Shown one piece after another: positions 27,163 to 36,129 of a stretch of 64,000 bases of DNA; position 1 is the first letter of the stretch; every line of letters begins with the position of its first letter. Both the position numbers and the translations under genes were made by a program. This stretch comes from Olavius algarvensis Delta 4 endosymbiont (GTDB lineage: Bacteria; Desulfobacterota; Desulfobacteria; Desulfobacterales; CAJINA01), in contig CAJINA010000084.1 in the NCBI GenBank assembly GCA_905176665.1, positions 86,603 through 150,602 on the forward strand, given 5' to 3'. The notes under the pieces were generated by a model. It saw only the letters and a program-made list of their open reading frames with translations. It did not search any database and had not been told where the DNA came from.

Positions 27163-27927
27163 CTACCCGCCTTCCATCTGGGCCAAGGCCTCCCCAACAG
27201 CCCGCCTGACATAACGATCTTCATCCTGAAGGGCCACCGTCAGGGGTTCCAGTGCGCGCCGGTCGCCTATTTTACCAAGCGCTTCGGCGGCGCATTTCTG
27301 GACATTCCAATTTTCATCCCGCAAGGCCTCTACCAGAGGTGGCACCGCGCTTTTATCCCCCAGCATGCCCAGAGCAATGGCCGCGCCCCACCGAACGATC
27401 AGGTCTTCATCCTGCAGCGCGATAATCAGGGGGGCCACGGCACGCCGATCGCCTATCCATCCCAGCGCCAGTTCGACTGCCCAGCGGACATAATCATGTT
27501 CGAGGTCGGACAGCAGGCTCAGTTCGGAGTAGCTCAAAGCGGCAATCAAAGGCTCCACGGCCCGATCGGCACCTATCTTTCCCAGGCCCAGGGCGGCCTC
27601 CTTGCGCACGCTCCAATCCTCTTCCCGGTCGTTTAATACCCGAATGAGCGGCTCAACCGCGCGCTCGTCCTGCAGTTCACCCAGAGCCTCGGCGGCCTTC
27701 CAGCGAATCAGCGGCTTTTTATCCTGCAAGGCGTCCAGCAACAGGTCGCACGCCCGGTGGTCCCCGGCCTTGCCGAGGGCCTCGACAGCTTCCCAGCGGG
27801 CGTACTTGGACCGACTCGACTGCAGCACTTGCATCAGCCCGTTTACATCCGCTCCAGCGGCCAGGCGAAAGACCCTATACAGGTCTACAAACCTGAATAT
27901 CTCCACGACTTCACGCAACAGTCCCAT
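27163..27927 (-). CDS. HEAT-repeat (PBS-lyase-like) protein
   Basis: A 254-residue all-helical protein made of about six tandem HEAT/PBS-lyase repeats, each near 31 residues, with the recurring pattern VRxxAAxALGxxGDxRAVEPLIxAL. Clear copies are at [60 protein letters not shown] and [18 protein letters not shown]. Such proteins are scaffolds or act in chromophore or cofactor handling; no catalytic motif is visible. It is the last gene of the minus-strand run containing the antiporter-like cluster, 14 bp after a pilin-like gene, so it may be cotranscribed with it. Confidence 0.85.
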   Translation of the reverse strand: MGLLREVVEIFRFVDLYRVFRLAAGADVNGLMQVLQSSRSKYARWEAVEALGKAGDHRACDLLLDALQDKKPLIRWKAAEALGELQDERAVEPLIRVLNDREEDWSVRKEAALGLGKIGADRAVEPLIAALSYSELSLLSDLEHDYVRWAVELALGWIGDRRAVAPLIIALQDEDLIVRWGAAIALGMLGDKSAVPPLVEALRDENWNVQKCAAEALGKIGDRRALEPLTVALQDEDRYVRRAVGEALAQMEGG

Positions 27928-27941
27928 TCGTGCGCCTCGGG

Positions 27942-28391
27942 CTAATTGTTTATGTACACAAGCCGAGTGAAAATCAGCCGGCCGCTTTTTAGATCCCGGA
28001 TATCCAAGCGGCCGACCTGACCCGCCAGCAGGGTAATGGCATTTGTCAAAGTGGCCTTTTCGCCGGGTTCAAATTTAGAAATGCGTCCCTGCCGGTTTTC
28101 CCGACTGGACAAGATCAACGCCCCGGCTTTTTCGGTATAGGTCGGAACCTTTATATCCGGTGTCCATAGACAGCGGGTGTTGGCAAACCATACCGGGTCA
28201 CCCCCGTGATGGGTCAGGATCATGGGCATCCCTGCCGACGCAACAGCCGTAATTTCCAGAACAGGCCGCGGGACCTTGACCCGGCCGGCATTCACGATCG
28301 TCATCAGCGCTGCCGCTGTGAAGACCCAGAACATAATGCCGGCGATCAAAGCCCAATCCACACCCGAAATTTTCTTATCGTCAAATACCAA
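27942..28391 (-). CDS. Single-helix membrane protein resembling archaeal-type pilin N-terminal family
   Basis: A 149-residue protein with one N-terminal hydrophobic helix ([20 protein letters not shown]) followed by an extracytoplasmic beta-rich region. The pattern HHGGDPVWF, then FEPGEKATL and a final [14 protein letters not shown], resembles the archaeal pilin-N/DUF1628-type domain, where HxGGD and PG motifs recur; this is resemblance by eye only. The start is uncertain: TTG 28391 has AAAGG directly against it, and a better site is absent. It follows the NuoL-like subunit gene by 58 bp on the same strand. Confidence 0.5.
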   Translation of the reverse strand: MVFDDKKISGVDWALIAGIMFWVFTAAALMTIVNAGRVKVPRPVLEITAVASAGMPMILTHHGGDPVWFANTRCLWTPDIKVPTYTEKAGALILSSRENRQGRISKFEPGEKATLTNAITLLAGQVGRLDIRDLKSGRLIFTRLVYINN

Positions 28392-28449
28392 CCTTTGTCA
28401 GCTCCATCAATTGATTACATATGCCTGACAACTGGACAGTTTACCAGCA

Positions 28450-30216
28450 TCAGGGGCCTCTGATCCAAAAAGCGGTCAAAAGTGAAAACAGGATCAGCAC
28501 AATGGTTACCCCGGCGCCAATCGCCGGTGGGGTCATCTTCAGAGCCACCGCAGGGTTTCTGATAGCGGCAATGACCAAGCCGGCGGCTTCCGACATGTAT
28601 TTGTCGAGCCTGGCGCCGAACGCCATGAACGGTTCCCGACAAAACCAGACAAGGGCCTGACCGGGAATACGTCCCAGCCAATCTGAATCCAGGGTGTAGG
28701 TCGGTGTGCCGCGAATGAGGGTTCGCAAATACCAGGCCGCCAGAAAGGTGAATACAAACATCTGGGTAATAGAGAAAACGCGGGTGGTGGTGTACGGTAC
28801 AAATTCAACTGGATAGGGCAGCATCGCATAAAAGGGATAGTAGGGATACACCCCCATAAATACACACAGGAAGGCCGGGATGCACATGGCTATCAGCATA
28901 TTTACCGGCGTGTTGTCGCCTCTCGCTTTCAATTTCACTTTTATATCCGCAGGGGGTTCATCTCTGCCCTGAAACCACAGGTTCCAGGGCAGTTTAATCG
29001 CCGTGTGTAGAAACGTCCCCACGGTGGCCCCCTCCAGCAGCAGGTATACCAGCGGTTGATGAATCAGCTCAGCCGCCTCGATGGTCATGCTTTTGCTCAC
29101 GAAGCCGTTGAAAAGCGGTACGCCGGAAATCGAAAAGCCCCCGATTAGATAAAGCCAGAAGGAGATGCGCATGTATTTATACAGGCCACCGGTATTGGTG
29201 AACTTGCATGTTCCGGTCACGGACAGCACCGTGCTGGCGCCCATGAGCAGCAGGCAGCTGTAAATGATATGGCAGATGATATGCGACACACTCCCGAGGA
29301 TGCCCAGATAGGTCCCGATACCCACGCCGCAGATCATGTAGCCATCCTGGGAAATGATGTGATACCCGCAAAGCCGCCGGGCATCATTTTCGAGTACGGC
29401 CAGGAACAGGGCAAACACGGCCGTTATCACCCCGATCCACATGAGCAGTTCAACCCCCGGAAAGCAGCGGACCAGTCCGTAGATGCCGGTTTTGGTGCTG
29501 AAGGCGGTCACATACAGCACGCTGGTGACGCCGCCGGTGGAATACGCATCCGGCAGCCAGGCATGGACCGGGAATGATCCCGCATCGATGAGAAAACCGA
29601 TCATCATGAAGTAGTAGGCCGCATAGGCCCACCCCCAGCCCCAGGGCATCAGGTCCAGATCGATCGATCCCGTGGTTTGTACATGCATGACACTGCCGGC
29701 CAGCAGGAATCCACCGGCCACCACGTGCCAGAAAAAATACCGGAACCCGGACGCTTTGGATGTCTGCGTACCGCGAAACCAGATCAAAAAGACGGCTGAC
29801 CAGGTGGCGATCTCGACAAAAAAGATATAGCTGAAAAGGCCACGCGCAAAAATAGCCGACACCGAACTGCCGATGTGGATCAGGGCGGCAACATGCTCCC
29901 AGTCATTTTTCTCCCGGATGGCGAAGATGAGCATGGCAATCCCGATCACCACGTACACGTAAGCGAAAATCATGCTCAGTTTGTCTATCCGACCGAGCTC
30001 GAGGGTATAGTGCAAAAAGGGCAGGCGCCATTTATGCAAAGCCCCGGGATACGCCGGGATCGCGCCAAAAAATCCGCTGGAAGTCAACAGCAGGAGCAGG
30101 AGCCCTGTTACGGGCAGCAGCACCAGATAGGTCTGTTTGGCTTTTCTAGGGCCGAGAAACGGCAGTAGAAAAGCGCCAAGCATGATCACGACCCCGGGAT
30201 GTATCCATGCCTCCAT
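28450..30216 (-). CDS. NuoL/MrpA-type ion-translocating membrane subunit
   Basis: A 588-residue protein with about 14 to 16 membrane helices and the proton-conducting 'oxidored_q1' core. Visible blocks are FVEIATWSAVFLIW, GFLIDAGSFPVHAWLPDAYSTGG, GYHIISQDGYMICGVGIG and GFSISGVPLFNGFVSKSM. A C-terminal amphipathic stretch and last helix follow. In complex I, Mbh and Mrp such subunits carry H+ or Na+. ATG 30216 is used (MEAWIHPG); the earlier in-frame codons lie inside the upstream gene. It is one of three large subunits of this type in the cluster. No NADH, quinone or hydrogenase module accompanies them here. Confidence 0.85.
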   Translation of the reverse strand: MEAWIHPGVVIMLGAFLLPFLGPRKAKQTYLVLLPVTGLLLLLLTSSGFFGAIPAYPGALHKWRLPFLHYTLELGRIDKLSMIFAYVYVVIGIAMLIFAIREKNDWEHVAALIHIGSSVSAIFARGLFSYIFFVEIATWSAVFLIWFRGTQTSKASGFRYFFWHVVAGGFLLAGSVMHVQTTGSIDLDLMPWGWGWAYAAYYFMMIGFLIDAGSFPVHAWLPDAYSTGGVTSVLYVTAFSTKTGIYGLVRCFPGVELLMWIGVITAVFALFLAVLENDARRLCGYHIISQDGYMICGVGIGTYLGILGSVSHIICHIIYSCLLLMGASTVLSVTGTCKFTNTGGLYKYMRISFWLYLIGGFSISGVPLFNGFVSKSMTIEAAELIHQPLVYLLLEGATVGTFLHTAIKLPWNLWFQGRDEPPADIKVKLKARGDNTPVNMLIAMCIPAFLCVFMGVYPYYPFYAMLPYPVEFVPYTTTRVFSITQMFVFTFLAAWYLRTLIRGTPTYTLDSDWLGRIPGQALVWFCREPFMAFGARLDKYMSEAAGLVIAAIRNPAVALKMTPPAIGAGVTIVLILFSLLTAFWIRGP

Positions 30217-30221
30217 CTTAC

Positions 30222-30467
30222 CTAACCCTTTCGGCGTTTCGCATAGTAATCCACGGGCCGCACCAGCCAGATCCCCAGAAATTTGGCGCCCAAAATCAGA
30301 ATGGCGCAAAATACGAACCCGCAGATGGCAAAGAAACCCGGTATGTATTGAAACGCAAAGTGATAATGGAGTTTATCGAAGTAGAGCAGCCCCCAACCAA
30401 CCACCAGGCTGCCGCCGACACCAAAAACATAGAAGAGCCTGAATAGAAGTTTTTGGGTAATCTTCAT
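30222..30467 (-). CDS. Small membrane protein in the antiporter-like cluster
   Basis: An 81-residue protein with two membrane helices (about 10-29 and 42-66) and a basic C-terminus (YYAKRRKG). It starts at ATG 30467, three bases from the preceding gene's stop, after GGGGGTTATAAAC, and ends five bases before the next gene, so it is certainly part of the operon. I know no family for it; in similar clusters a small two-helix protein often bridges two large subunits. Confidence 0.7.
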   Translation of the reverse strand: MKITQKLLFRLFYVFGVGGSLVVGWGLLYFDKLHYHFAFQYIPGFFAICGFVFCAILILGAKFLGIWLVRPVDYYAKRRKG

Positions 30468-30469
30468 GT

Positions 30470-31972
30470 TTATAACCCCCCGAAAATATTTTCTGCAGCC
30501 AGTTTGGCCAGGTCGAAAACGTACAATGTATTGGGAAACAGGCAAAAAATGATCGCAAAGGTCCCGGTGATGGATAACGGTATCAGCATGAACAGGTAAA
30601 GCGGGCGCCCGGTTTCGTTGCCGCCGGCCGTATCCGCCCGGTCGAAAAAAGCCGTTCTGACCACCGGAAAGAAGTACACCAGATCCAGTATAGACGCCGT
30701 TATGGCGATCAATAGGAAGGCTATCCGGTCCGCTTGAATTGCCCCCAGGCAGAAATACCATTTGCTGATGAGCCCCGCCGCCGGCGGGATGCTGCACATA
30801 CCAAAGGCGGCGATGGTAAAGGCGGTCATCGTGATGGGCATGCGGCGGCCGATGCCGGCCATCTGGCTCACCAGTTTTTTGCCGGTTACAACCATGATGG
30901 CACCGGCACACAAAAAGAGCGTAATCTTCATAAAGCCATGGTAGGTAATATGCACCATGGCCCCGATGGCCGCCCGGGGACTAAGAACAGCGGCGCCCAG
31001 GATAATAAAAGACAGTTGGTTGATCGTGGAGTAGGCCAGCAGCCGTTTGAGGTTGTCCTGGCCGATGGCATACAGATTGGCGACGATGACCGTGAATGCG
31101 GCCAGGCCGGCGAGCATCAACCCGAGACCCAGGGCGTCCATGACCTCGGTTCCGTAAAGATGGAAGACCACGCGGAGAATCCCAAAAACCCCTGCTTTTA
31201 CCACGGCAACGGCGTGTAACAGGGCGCTCACCGGCGTAGGCGCCACCATGGCGGTCGGCAGCCAGGCATGGACAGGCATCCAGGCCGCCTTGGCAAAACC
31301 AAGCAGAAAACAAAAGAACATCACCTGCAGAATCAAGGGCGTGGTTGTCGCCAGGGCCGGTTTTAGGATCCCCTGGTAGTCGAAATCGGTATGGCCGACC
31401 AATTGATAGGTCATCACAATGGCGACCAGGAAAAAAGCACCACCCGTGAGCAGGTAGGCCAGGTATTTGTGCCCGGCGGACAGGGCTTTGGGCGATTCTT
31501 CATGGGCGACCAGCGGATAGGTCGACAGCGTCAAGATTTCATAGAAGATAAACAACGTGACCAGATTGGCGGAAAAGGCAATGCCGATGGCGCTCGACAG
31601 GGCCACGGCAAAACAGAAGTAAAACCGTGTCTGGGCATGCTCGTTTAAAGAACGCATGTATCCGATCGAATACAGGGATACCAGAATCCAAAGGCAAGAG
31701 GACGTGATGGCGAAAATCAGCCCCAGGGCATCGACTCTAAAAGCAAAATCCACGCCCGGAAACAGCGTCACCCCGTTGAATAGAATGGGACCCTGGCGCA
31801 AGACCGTTGGAACCATGGACAGGACCAACGCACAAAGTCCCACCCCGCCGAGCAGCACCCAACCTTCTCTGGCATTGGGCCGTTTGCGGTATAGCAGGAT
31901 CAGTACCGCCGCCAGCAAAGGGCACAGGACCGCCCATGCCGGGCGCTGGGTAATGTTAAAAAGAGTCGTCAT
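30470..31972 (-). CDS. MrpD/NuoN-type ion-translocating membrane subunit
   Basis: A 500-residue polytopic protein of the oxidored_q1 family. Blocks include FIFYEILTLSTYPLV (with the conserved membrane Glu), KAAWMPVHAWLPTAMVAPTPVSALLHAVAVVKAGVFG, RLLAYSTINQLSFIILG and GMCSIPPAAGLISKWYF. The Lys residue in the KAGVFG helix is the standard proton-path lysine. It is the middle of three large subunits. MrpD is the closest functional label, but Mbh-type clusters use very similar proteins. It lies 35 bp downstream of the next MrpD-like gene. Confidence 0.87.
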   Translation of the reverse strand: MTTLFNITQRPAWAVLCPLLAAVLILLYRKRPNAREGWVLLGGVGLCALVLSMVPTVLRQGPILFNGVTLFPGVDFAFRVDALGLIFAITSSCLWILVSLYSIGYMRSLNEHAQTRFYFCFAVALSSAIGIAFSANLVTLFIFYEILTLSTYPLVAHEESPKALSAGHKYLAYLLTGGAFFLVAIVMTYQLVGHTDFDYQGILKPALATTTPLILQVMFFCFLLGFAKAAWMPVHAWLPTAMVAPTPVSALLHAVAVVKAGVFGILRVVFHLYGTEVMDALGLGLMLAGLAAFTVIVANLYAIGQDNLKRLLAYSTINQLSFIILGAAVLSPRAAIGAMVHITYHGFMKITLFLCAGAIMVVTGKKLVSQMAGIGRRMPITMTAFTIAAFGMCSIPPAAGLISKWYFCLGAIQADRIAFLLIAITASILDLVYFFPVVRTAFFDRADTAGGNETGRPLYLFMLIPLSITGTFAIIFCLFPNTLYVFDLAKLAAENIFGGL

Positions 31973-32007
31973 AGGGGCTGTGGGTATATGTGTTCGTTAA
32001 GCCGGTT

Positions 32008-33504
32008 CTACAAACCGGGTGGAACCGCAAAGCGTATAACTTCACTGATGATCACCTGATTGAAGATACCCACCAGAAGAATCATCAGGGCCAGGACGGA
32101 TGCGGGGACCAGCATGCTGAGCGGCGCTTCACCGGGCAGGGGCTGGCCCCCGCGAACCCGGTGTCCGGGGCCCTCCGCCCCGGCGTGCACATAGAGGCCT
32201 TTGTCGATAACTTTGAAAAAAAGCGCCACGTTTATCAGGGTACACGCCAGCAGGGCCGCCACGAAACCCCACTGGTTTGCCTGGATACCACCTAGCAGCA
32301 GGTACCACTTGCTGAAAAAACCGCAGGCCGGTGGTACGCCGATAACCGCCAATGCGCCGACCGTAAACGTAAAAGCCGTCATAGGCATCGTTTTGAAAAA
32401 ACCCTGGAAATCCTCCAGCCGGTTGCCGCCGGTTTGATAGCGCACCTGCCCGGCCACCAGAAACAGGCAGGCCATCATCAGCGCATCATTAATAATATGG
32501 AAGATCACCCCCTGCAGGGCCACGGTGTTGGCCACGCCGATCCCGCCGACGATATAGCCCATTTCAGCAATGATCACATAGGACAGCATGCGCCTGAAAT
32601 CGTTTTGCGACAGGGCCATGACAGCTCCGAAGATAATCGCCGCGCTGCCCACCCAGACCAGCACATCGGTTATCTTGAGTAGTGAAATGGCAAAGTCCGG
32701 TTGAAACACGGTGAACATCACCCGGATGGTCACGTAAGCCATTACCTTGGTCATCAGGGGGGCTACCGCCGCGCTGACCGCGGCCGGTGCCTGGCTGTAG
32801 GCATCCGGAAGCCAGGCATGCAGGGGAAACAGGGCCATTTTGATACCCAACCCGATCAGGATGAAGGTGAAACCGGCCAAGACCGCACGGGAGTGGTAAA
32901 CCTGGGGCAGGATCCCGGCCAGATCCGCCATGTTCAAAGAACCGGTGGCAATGTAAAGATGGCCCACCCCCAGAAGATAAAAACAGGCCCCCAGGGTGCC
33001 CATGATAAGGTAACGAAAACTGGCAAACAGGGCGCCGCGGGGACCGATGGCAATCAAGGCATAGCTTGACAGCGAAGCAACTTCCAGCATGACGAAAAGG
33101 TTAAACAGATCGCCGGTGATGCAAATGCCCAGCAAACCGGTTATCATCAGAATATAAAGCCCCCAGAAAAGTGCGCTCTTTTCCGGCAGTTCCCGTGAGA
33201 TACTCCGGCGGGCATGGATGGCCGCCAGCAGGGCGAGCAAGGTCACCAGCACCAGCATGATCGCATTCAAATGGTCAATCCGGTATTCGATACCCCAGGG
33301 GGGTTGCCAGCCGCCCAGCCGGTAAGTGATAGGGCCCTGCCGGGCAACCGTCTTCAATATGGCCCCGGATACCGCCGTGCATATCGCCAGGGCTCCTATG
33401 GCAAGGGCAAAAGCCGCCCGTTTGAACCACCACCCGGATATAAATATCAAAAAGGATATCGCCAGCGGGCAGATGATGACAATGGCTGGGAATTGCAGGC
33501 TCAT
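32008..33504 (-). CDS. MrpD/NuoN-type ion-translocating membrane subunit
   Basis: A 498-residue oxidored_q1 protein. Conserved blocks are ICITGDLFNLFVMLEVASLSSYALIA, GLGIKMALFPLHAWLPDAYSQAPAAVSA, RRMLSYVIIAEMGYIVGGIG and GVPPACGFFSKWYLLLGG. The LFNLFVMLEVASL stretch is closer to classical MrpD than its neighbour's, so this is the best candidate for the MrpD of the cluster. It begins six bases after the cyclic-nucleotide-binding gene ends, linking that regulator to the operon. Confidence 0.88.
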   Translation of the reverse strand: MSLQFPAIVIICPLAISFLIFISGWWFKRAAFALAIGALAICTAVSGAILKTVARQGPITYRLGGWQPPWGIEYRIDHLNAIMLVLVTLLALLAAIHARRSISRELPEKSALFWGLYILMITGLLGICITGDLFNLFVMLEVASLSSYALIAIGPRGALFASFRYLIMGTLGACFYLLGVGHLYIATGSLNMADLAGILPQVYHSRAVLAGFTFILIGLGIKMALFPLHAWLPDAYSQAPAAVSAAVAPLMTKVMAYVTIRVMFTVFQPDFAISLLKITDVLVWVGSAAIIFGAVMALSQNDFRRMLSYVIIAEMGYIVGGIGVANTVALQGVIFHIINDALMMACLFLVAGQVRYQTGGNRLEDFQGFFKTMPMTAFTFTVGALAVIGVPPACGFFSKWYLLLGGIQANQWGFVAALLACTLINVALFFKVIDKGLYVHAGAEGPGHRVRGGQPLPGEAPLSMLVPASVLALMILLVGIFNQVIISEVIRFAVPPGL

Positions 33505-33509
33505 ATTAA

Positions 33510-33986
33510 TTAAAAAAGATCTTCCATGTCCGGATGATGTTGGATGACTTTCAGAAATTGCTCAGTACGGTACTCATAACGTTTTTTCAAAATCACCAGC
33601 AAACGCTGGCAGAGGAGAAAGCCCATGAGCGGGTCCTCGGTGCACATGTTACGCAGCCGGCTGCTGCGTATGGAATATATCTCGCAGGGCTCCGCACAAA
33701 CCGCGTCGGTGGTGTAGTATCCTTCGTCTATCATGGTTGACCAACCGAATGAATGGCCGGGATTGATGGCGCCCACGGAGACGGTTACCATATCTGTCAT
33801 CTGCTGTTCGAGCAGCACCTTGCCCCGTTTGACCATGTAGAACCGATCAGCCGTGTCGCCTTGTTTGAAAACAACCTCCTGCTCATTGAACGTCAGCACG
33901 TCGACGGAACTGCATACTCGTTCCAGCATTTCGTCTTCGAGATGGGTCATGATGATGATCTCTCTTAAATCTGCAATAGTGACCAT
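33510..33986 (-). CDS. Cyclic-nucleotide-binding-domain protein embedded in the antiporter cluster
   Basis: A 158-residue protein that is almost wholly one Crp/CNBD beta-roll: VVFKQGDTADRFYMVKRGKVLLEQQ, GAINPGHSFGWSTMIDEGYYTTDAVCAEPCEIYSIRSSRL, then a helical tail. The phosphate-binding cassette position reads FGWSTMI...YYTTDA, not the classical cAMP form with an Arg, so cAMP binding is doubtful. There is no helix-turn-helix, so it is not a complete Crp regulator. It may gate the adjacent membrane complex or bind a different small ligand. It lies six bases from the mrpD-like gene and 54 bp after mrpC. Confidence 0.83.
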   Translation of the reverse strand: MVTIADLREIIIMTHLEDEMLERVCSSVDVLTFNEQEVVFKQGDTADRFYMVKRGKVLLEQQMTDMVTVSVGAINPGHSFGWSTMIDEGYYTTDAVCAEPCEIYSIRSSRLRNMCTEDPLMGFLLCQRLLVILKKRYEYRTEQFLKVIQHHPDMEDLF

Positions 33987-34008
33987 AATGCTCCCCTCTT
34001 TGAAACAT

Positions 34009-34037
34009 CCGCAAGGGAACCCTTGGTCCCTTTGCGG
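34009..34037. repeat. Hairpin between mrpC-like and CNBD genes
   Basis: CCGCAAGGGA (34009-34018) pairs with TCCCTTTGCGG (34027-34037) leaving one bulged base, immediately after the stop of the MrpC-like gene on the minus strand. No U-run follows. It could be an mRNA-processing or partial attenuation site inside the operon. Confidence 0.55.
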
Positions 34038-34040
34038 TTT

Positions 34041-34436
34041 CTACTCTTCTTCCAACTGGTTTAGGATCTCATCTTCTTCCAACGTATGGTATTCCCGGTG
34101 GAGTCTGATAATCAACGCCAGGGCGACACCAAAAGTTGCCACGGCGACCACAATAGCCGTCAGCATTAGAACATGCGGCAGCGGATTGGCATAACGGACC
34201 GCCTGGACAACCTGGGGACCGGGACCATGGGTGTGTTCCAGGATCGGTATAGTGGCCCCATGCTTGGCACCGGTGGAAATAAAAAAAAGAATAATGGCTG
34301 TCTGGAGGATATTCATCCCGATGATCTTCTTCACCAGATTGTTTTTGGCAATCATGGCATACAAACCGACCATCATGAGGACGATGTAAATCCAGTAGTT
34401 GAGTTTCGCGGTAATGATCATCATTGGTTCAGGCAT
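34041..34436 (-). CDS. mrpC: MrpC/NuoK-like membrane subunit
   Basis: A 131-residue protein with three membrane helices (about 8-30, 35-57, 85-110), the NuoK/MrpC fold. The conserved stretches are IGMNILQTAIILFFISTG and LPHVLMLTAIVVAVATFGVALALIIRL, the last being the family signature. The acidic C-terminus (LEEDEILNQLEEE) is a local feature. It begins two bases after the MrpB-like fusion gene ends, within the operon. In Mrp it forms part of the core that couples Na+ and H+ movement. Confidence 0.88.
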   Translation of the reverse strand: MPEPMMIITAKLNYWIYIVLMMVGLYAMIAKNNLVKKIIGMNILQTAIILFFISTGAKHGATIPILEHTHGPGPQVVQAVRYANPLPHVLMLTAIVVAVATFGVALALIIRLHREYHTLEEDEILNQLEEE

Positions 34437-34438
34437 GC

Positions 34439-35269
34439 CTATAACCCCTCGTCTAGCTTTCCCGCCGAGGACACGTTGTAGTAGAGACTGATCATGGCAG
34501 CCATGACGGCCAAACCCACGCCGATCTCAACCACGAGAATACCATGGGACCGGGCCATCACCGGGTCTGTACCGAAAATCGGTGCCAGGGCACTGTAATC
34601 CAGGAAATTATCTCCCAACAGCATGCAAAGAACGCCGGTGGCGGTATAGATAAAGACTCCCAGGGTACAAAGCACGGCTGCAATCTTATCACCGAGCCGG
34701 TGTGTGGCAGATCTCAAGTTATGGGATATGGCAAAAACGATAACCGAAGCTCCCAGAATAACCCCTCCTTGGAAGCCGCCGCCGGGACTGTGATGTCCAT
34801 GGGCAATCACATACAGGGCAAAAAGTTGCACAAACGGAATGATCTTGCGGCAGGTCGTTTTGACAACAACGCCATAGGGCACATATTGCAGGTCGATCCT
34901 TTCAAAATCAGCTGATTCGCGGGGGTATTTGCCGCCGCTTTTAATCCGGAAGGTCGTGCCGGTAGGGATATGCCGATACATACGGGCGACCGGTTCATCA
35001 ATCTTATATTGCCTCAGCAGCAGAAAGCAGGCAATAACGGCCGTGAAAATAACAATGGTCTCGAACAGCGTATCAAATCCGCGATAATCGGCCAGAATGG
35101 CGGTTACCATGTTGGGCACGGCGGTATCCGTAAGCGTCTTTTCGATATAGTAGGGCGACACATGCGTACTGGCCGGTGTCCCAGGATCACTCCAGTCCGG
35201 AAAATCAAAGGTGCAGTAAATCAAAAAACAGCCAAAAAGCAGCACAATGATTTTCTCAACCGTTTTCAA
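34439..35269 (-). CDS. MbhE-MrpB (MbhF) fusion membrane subunit
   Basis: A 276-residue protein. The first 120 residues carry one membrane helix, a lumenal stretch and a second helix (FDTLFETIVIFTAVIACFLLL), matching MbhE or the C-terminal tail of MrpA. The last 140 residues are the MnhB domain: FALYVIAHGHHSPGGGFQGGVILGASVIVFA and the remaining four helices. The start is TTG 35269, nine bases after AAGGAG; its TTGA overlaps the stop of the upstream DUF4040 gene by four bases, a typical coupling junction. No ATG fits the frame. The N-terminal unit is part of MrpA in canonical operons, so the split and fusion here mark an Mbh-like, not a classical Mrp, organisation. Confidence 0.8.
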   Translation of the reverse strand: MKTVEKIIVLLFGCFLIYCTFDFPDWSDPGTPASTHVSPYYIEKTLTDTAVPNMVTAILADYRGFDTLFETIVIFTAVIACFLLLRQYKIDEPVARMYRHIPTGTTFRIKSGGKYPRESADFERIDLQYVPYGVVVKTTCRKIIPFVQLFALYVIAHGHHSPGGGFQGGVILGASVIVFAISHNLRSATHRLGDKIAAVLCTLGVFIYTATGVLCMLLGDNFLDYSALAPIFGTDPVMARSHGILVVEIGVGLAVMAAMISLYYNVSSAGKLDEGL

Positions 35270-35511
35270 TCTTTTGATCTCCTTGAAGTGCGAAATACGG
35301 CCGACACGAAGAGCACGGTGCTGATGCCGGCTCCCACGGATGCTTCGGTGAAAGCCACATCCACAGCCCCCATGATGGCCCACAGCAGACACATCATAAA
35401 ACTGTAGGCGCCGAACAATACCGCCGCGCCGAGCAGGTCTTTCACCGAAATCGCAGCCACCGCAGTAATCACCACCATGGTCAATACAATTATTTCGAGC
35501 GTCCAGATCAT
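35266..35511 (-). CDS. MbhD/DUF4040-like small membrane subunit
   Basis: An 81-residue protein with two to three membrane helices and the DUF4040 pattern: AVAAISVKDLLGAAVLFGAYSFMMCLLWAIMGAVDVAFTEASVGAGISTVLFV. The last block (VAFTEAxVGAG) is the signature. In canonical Mrp this segment is the C-terminal part of MrpA; here, as in Mbh hydrogenases, it is a separate gene. Its start overlaps the mrpG stop by four bases (ATGA). Confidence 0.85.
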   Translation of the reverse strand: MIWTLEIIVLTMVVITAVAAISVKDLLGAAVLFGAYSFMMCLLWAIMGAVDVAFTEASVGAGISTVLFVSAVFRTSRRSKD

Positions 35512-35831
35512 GGGCGTTCCTTTTTACGGGTCCAGGGCTGCAAACCGGCCCGGACGCCCGCGTCGATGATGGCATGGGTAGCCGTGGGACTGGTGAAGAA
35601 CACAAAAACAACAATCAGCATTATCTTTACCGCCGTCAAAAGGTTGTGTCCGGAGAACACCTGCACGGTATAGAGCGCCATGGCCGCCATGGCCAGCACG
35701 TGGCCGGCGGTATCCAGTTTACCGGCGGGGTGCAGGCGGGTATAAAAATCCGGCAACCGGATAATGCCAATGGTTCCACCGGTGAAAAACAGCAACCCGC
35801 TCACCATAAGTAGGATAATCACAGCGTCCAT
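35508..35831 (-). CDS. mrpG: MrpG-like membrane subunit
   Basis: A 107-residue protein with three membrane helices and the MnhG signature GGTIGIIRLPDFYTRLHPAGKLDTAGHVLAM, plus FFTSPTATHAII. I use ATG 35831 (GGTGAGGGC upstream), not the in-frame codon at 35864, which would overlap mrpF. It sits four bases after mrpF and overlaps the next gene. A second mrpG is at 57638-57967. Confidence 0.9.
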   Translation of the reverse strand: MDAVIILLMVSGLLFFTGGTIGIIRLPDFYTRLHPAGKLDTAGHVLAMAAMALYTVQVFSGHNLLTAVKIMLIVVFVFFTSPTATHAIIDAGVRAGLQPWTRKKERP

Positions 35832-35835
35832 GCCC

Positions 35836-36129
35836 TCACCTTTCACCCGTCCGGGTTTCGTCATAAAGCCCTTTGCGCTTCTGGAAAAACCGCGAAGCGG
35901 CCAGCACGGCTATAAAATTCAACATCGCGTATGCCAGGGCAATGTCAACAAACATATCGACTCGCTGGTACAGCAGGCCGATCACCACCAGCAGAACAGT
36001 GGTTTTACTCCCAATGGCATTGACGCCGATCAGCCGATCGAGTACCGTCGGGCCGGCCACCGCCCGGTAAAGGGAGAGCAGCATGATCAATCCCAAGTAA
36101 AGACTGGCATAAAAGAAGAAGAGATCCAT
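35836..36129 (-). CDS. mrpF: MrpF-like membrane subunit
   Basis: A 97-residue, three-helix protein of the MrpF family, with GPTVLDRLIGVNAIGSKTTVLLVVIG and MFVDIALAYAMLNFIAVLAASRFF as the conserved stretches. Its start codon overlaps the mrpE stop by one base (TAATG), so translation is coupled. In some bacteria MrpF alone moves bile salts or Na+, but here it should be one subunit of the complex. Confidence 0.9.
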   Translation of the reverse strand: MDLFFFYASLYLGLIMLLSLYRAVAGPTVLDRLIGVNAIGSKTTVLLVVIGLLYQRVDMFVDIALAYAMLNFIAVLAASRFFQKRKGLYDETRTGER

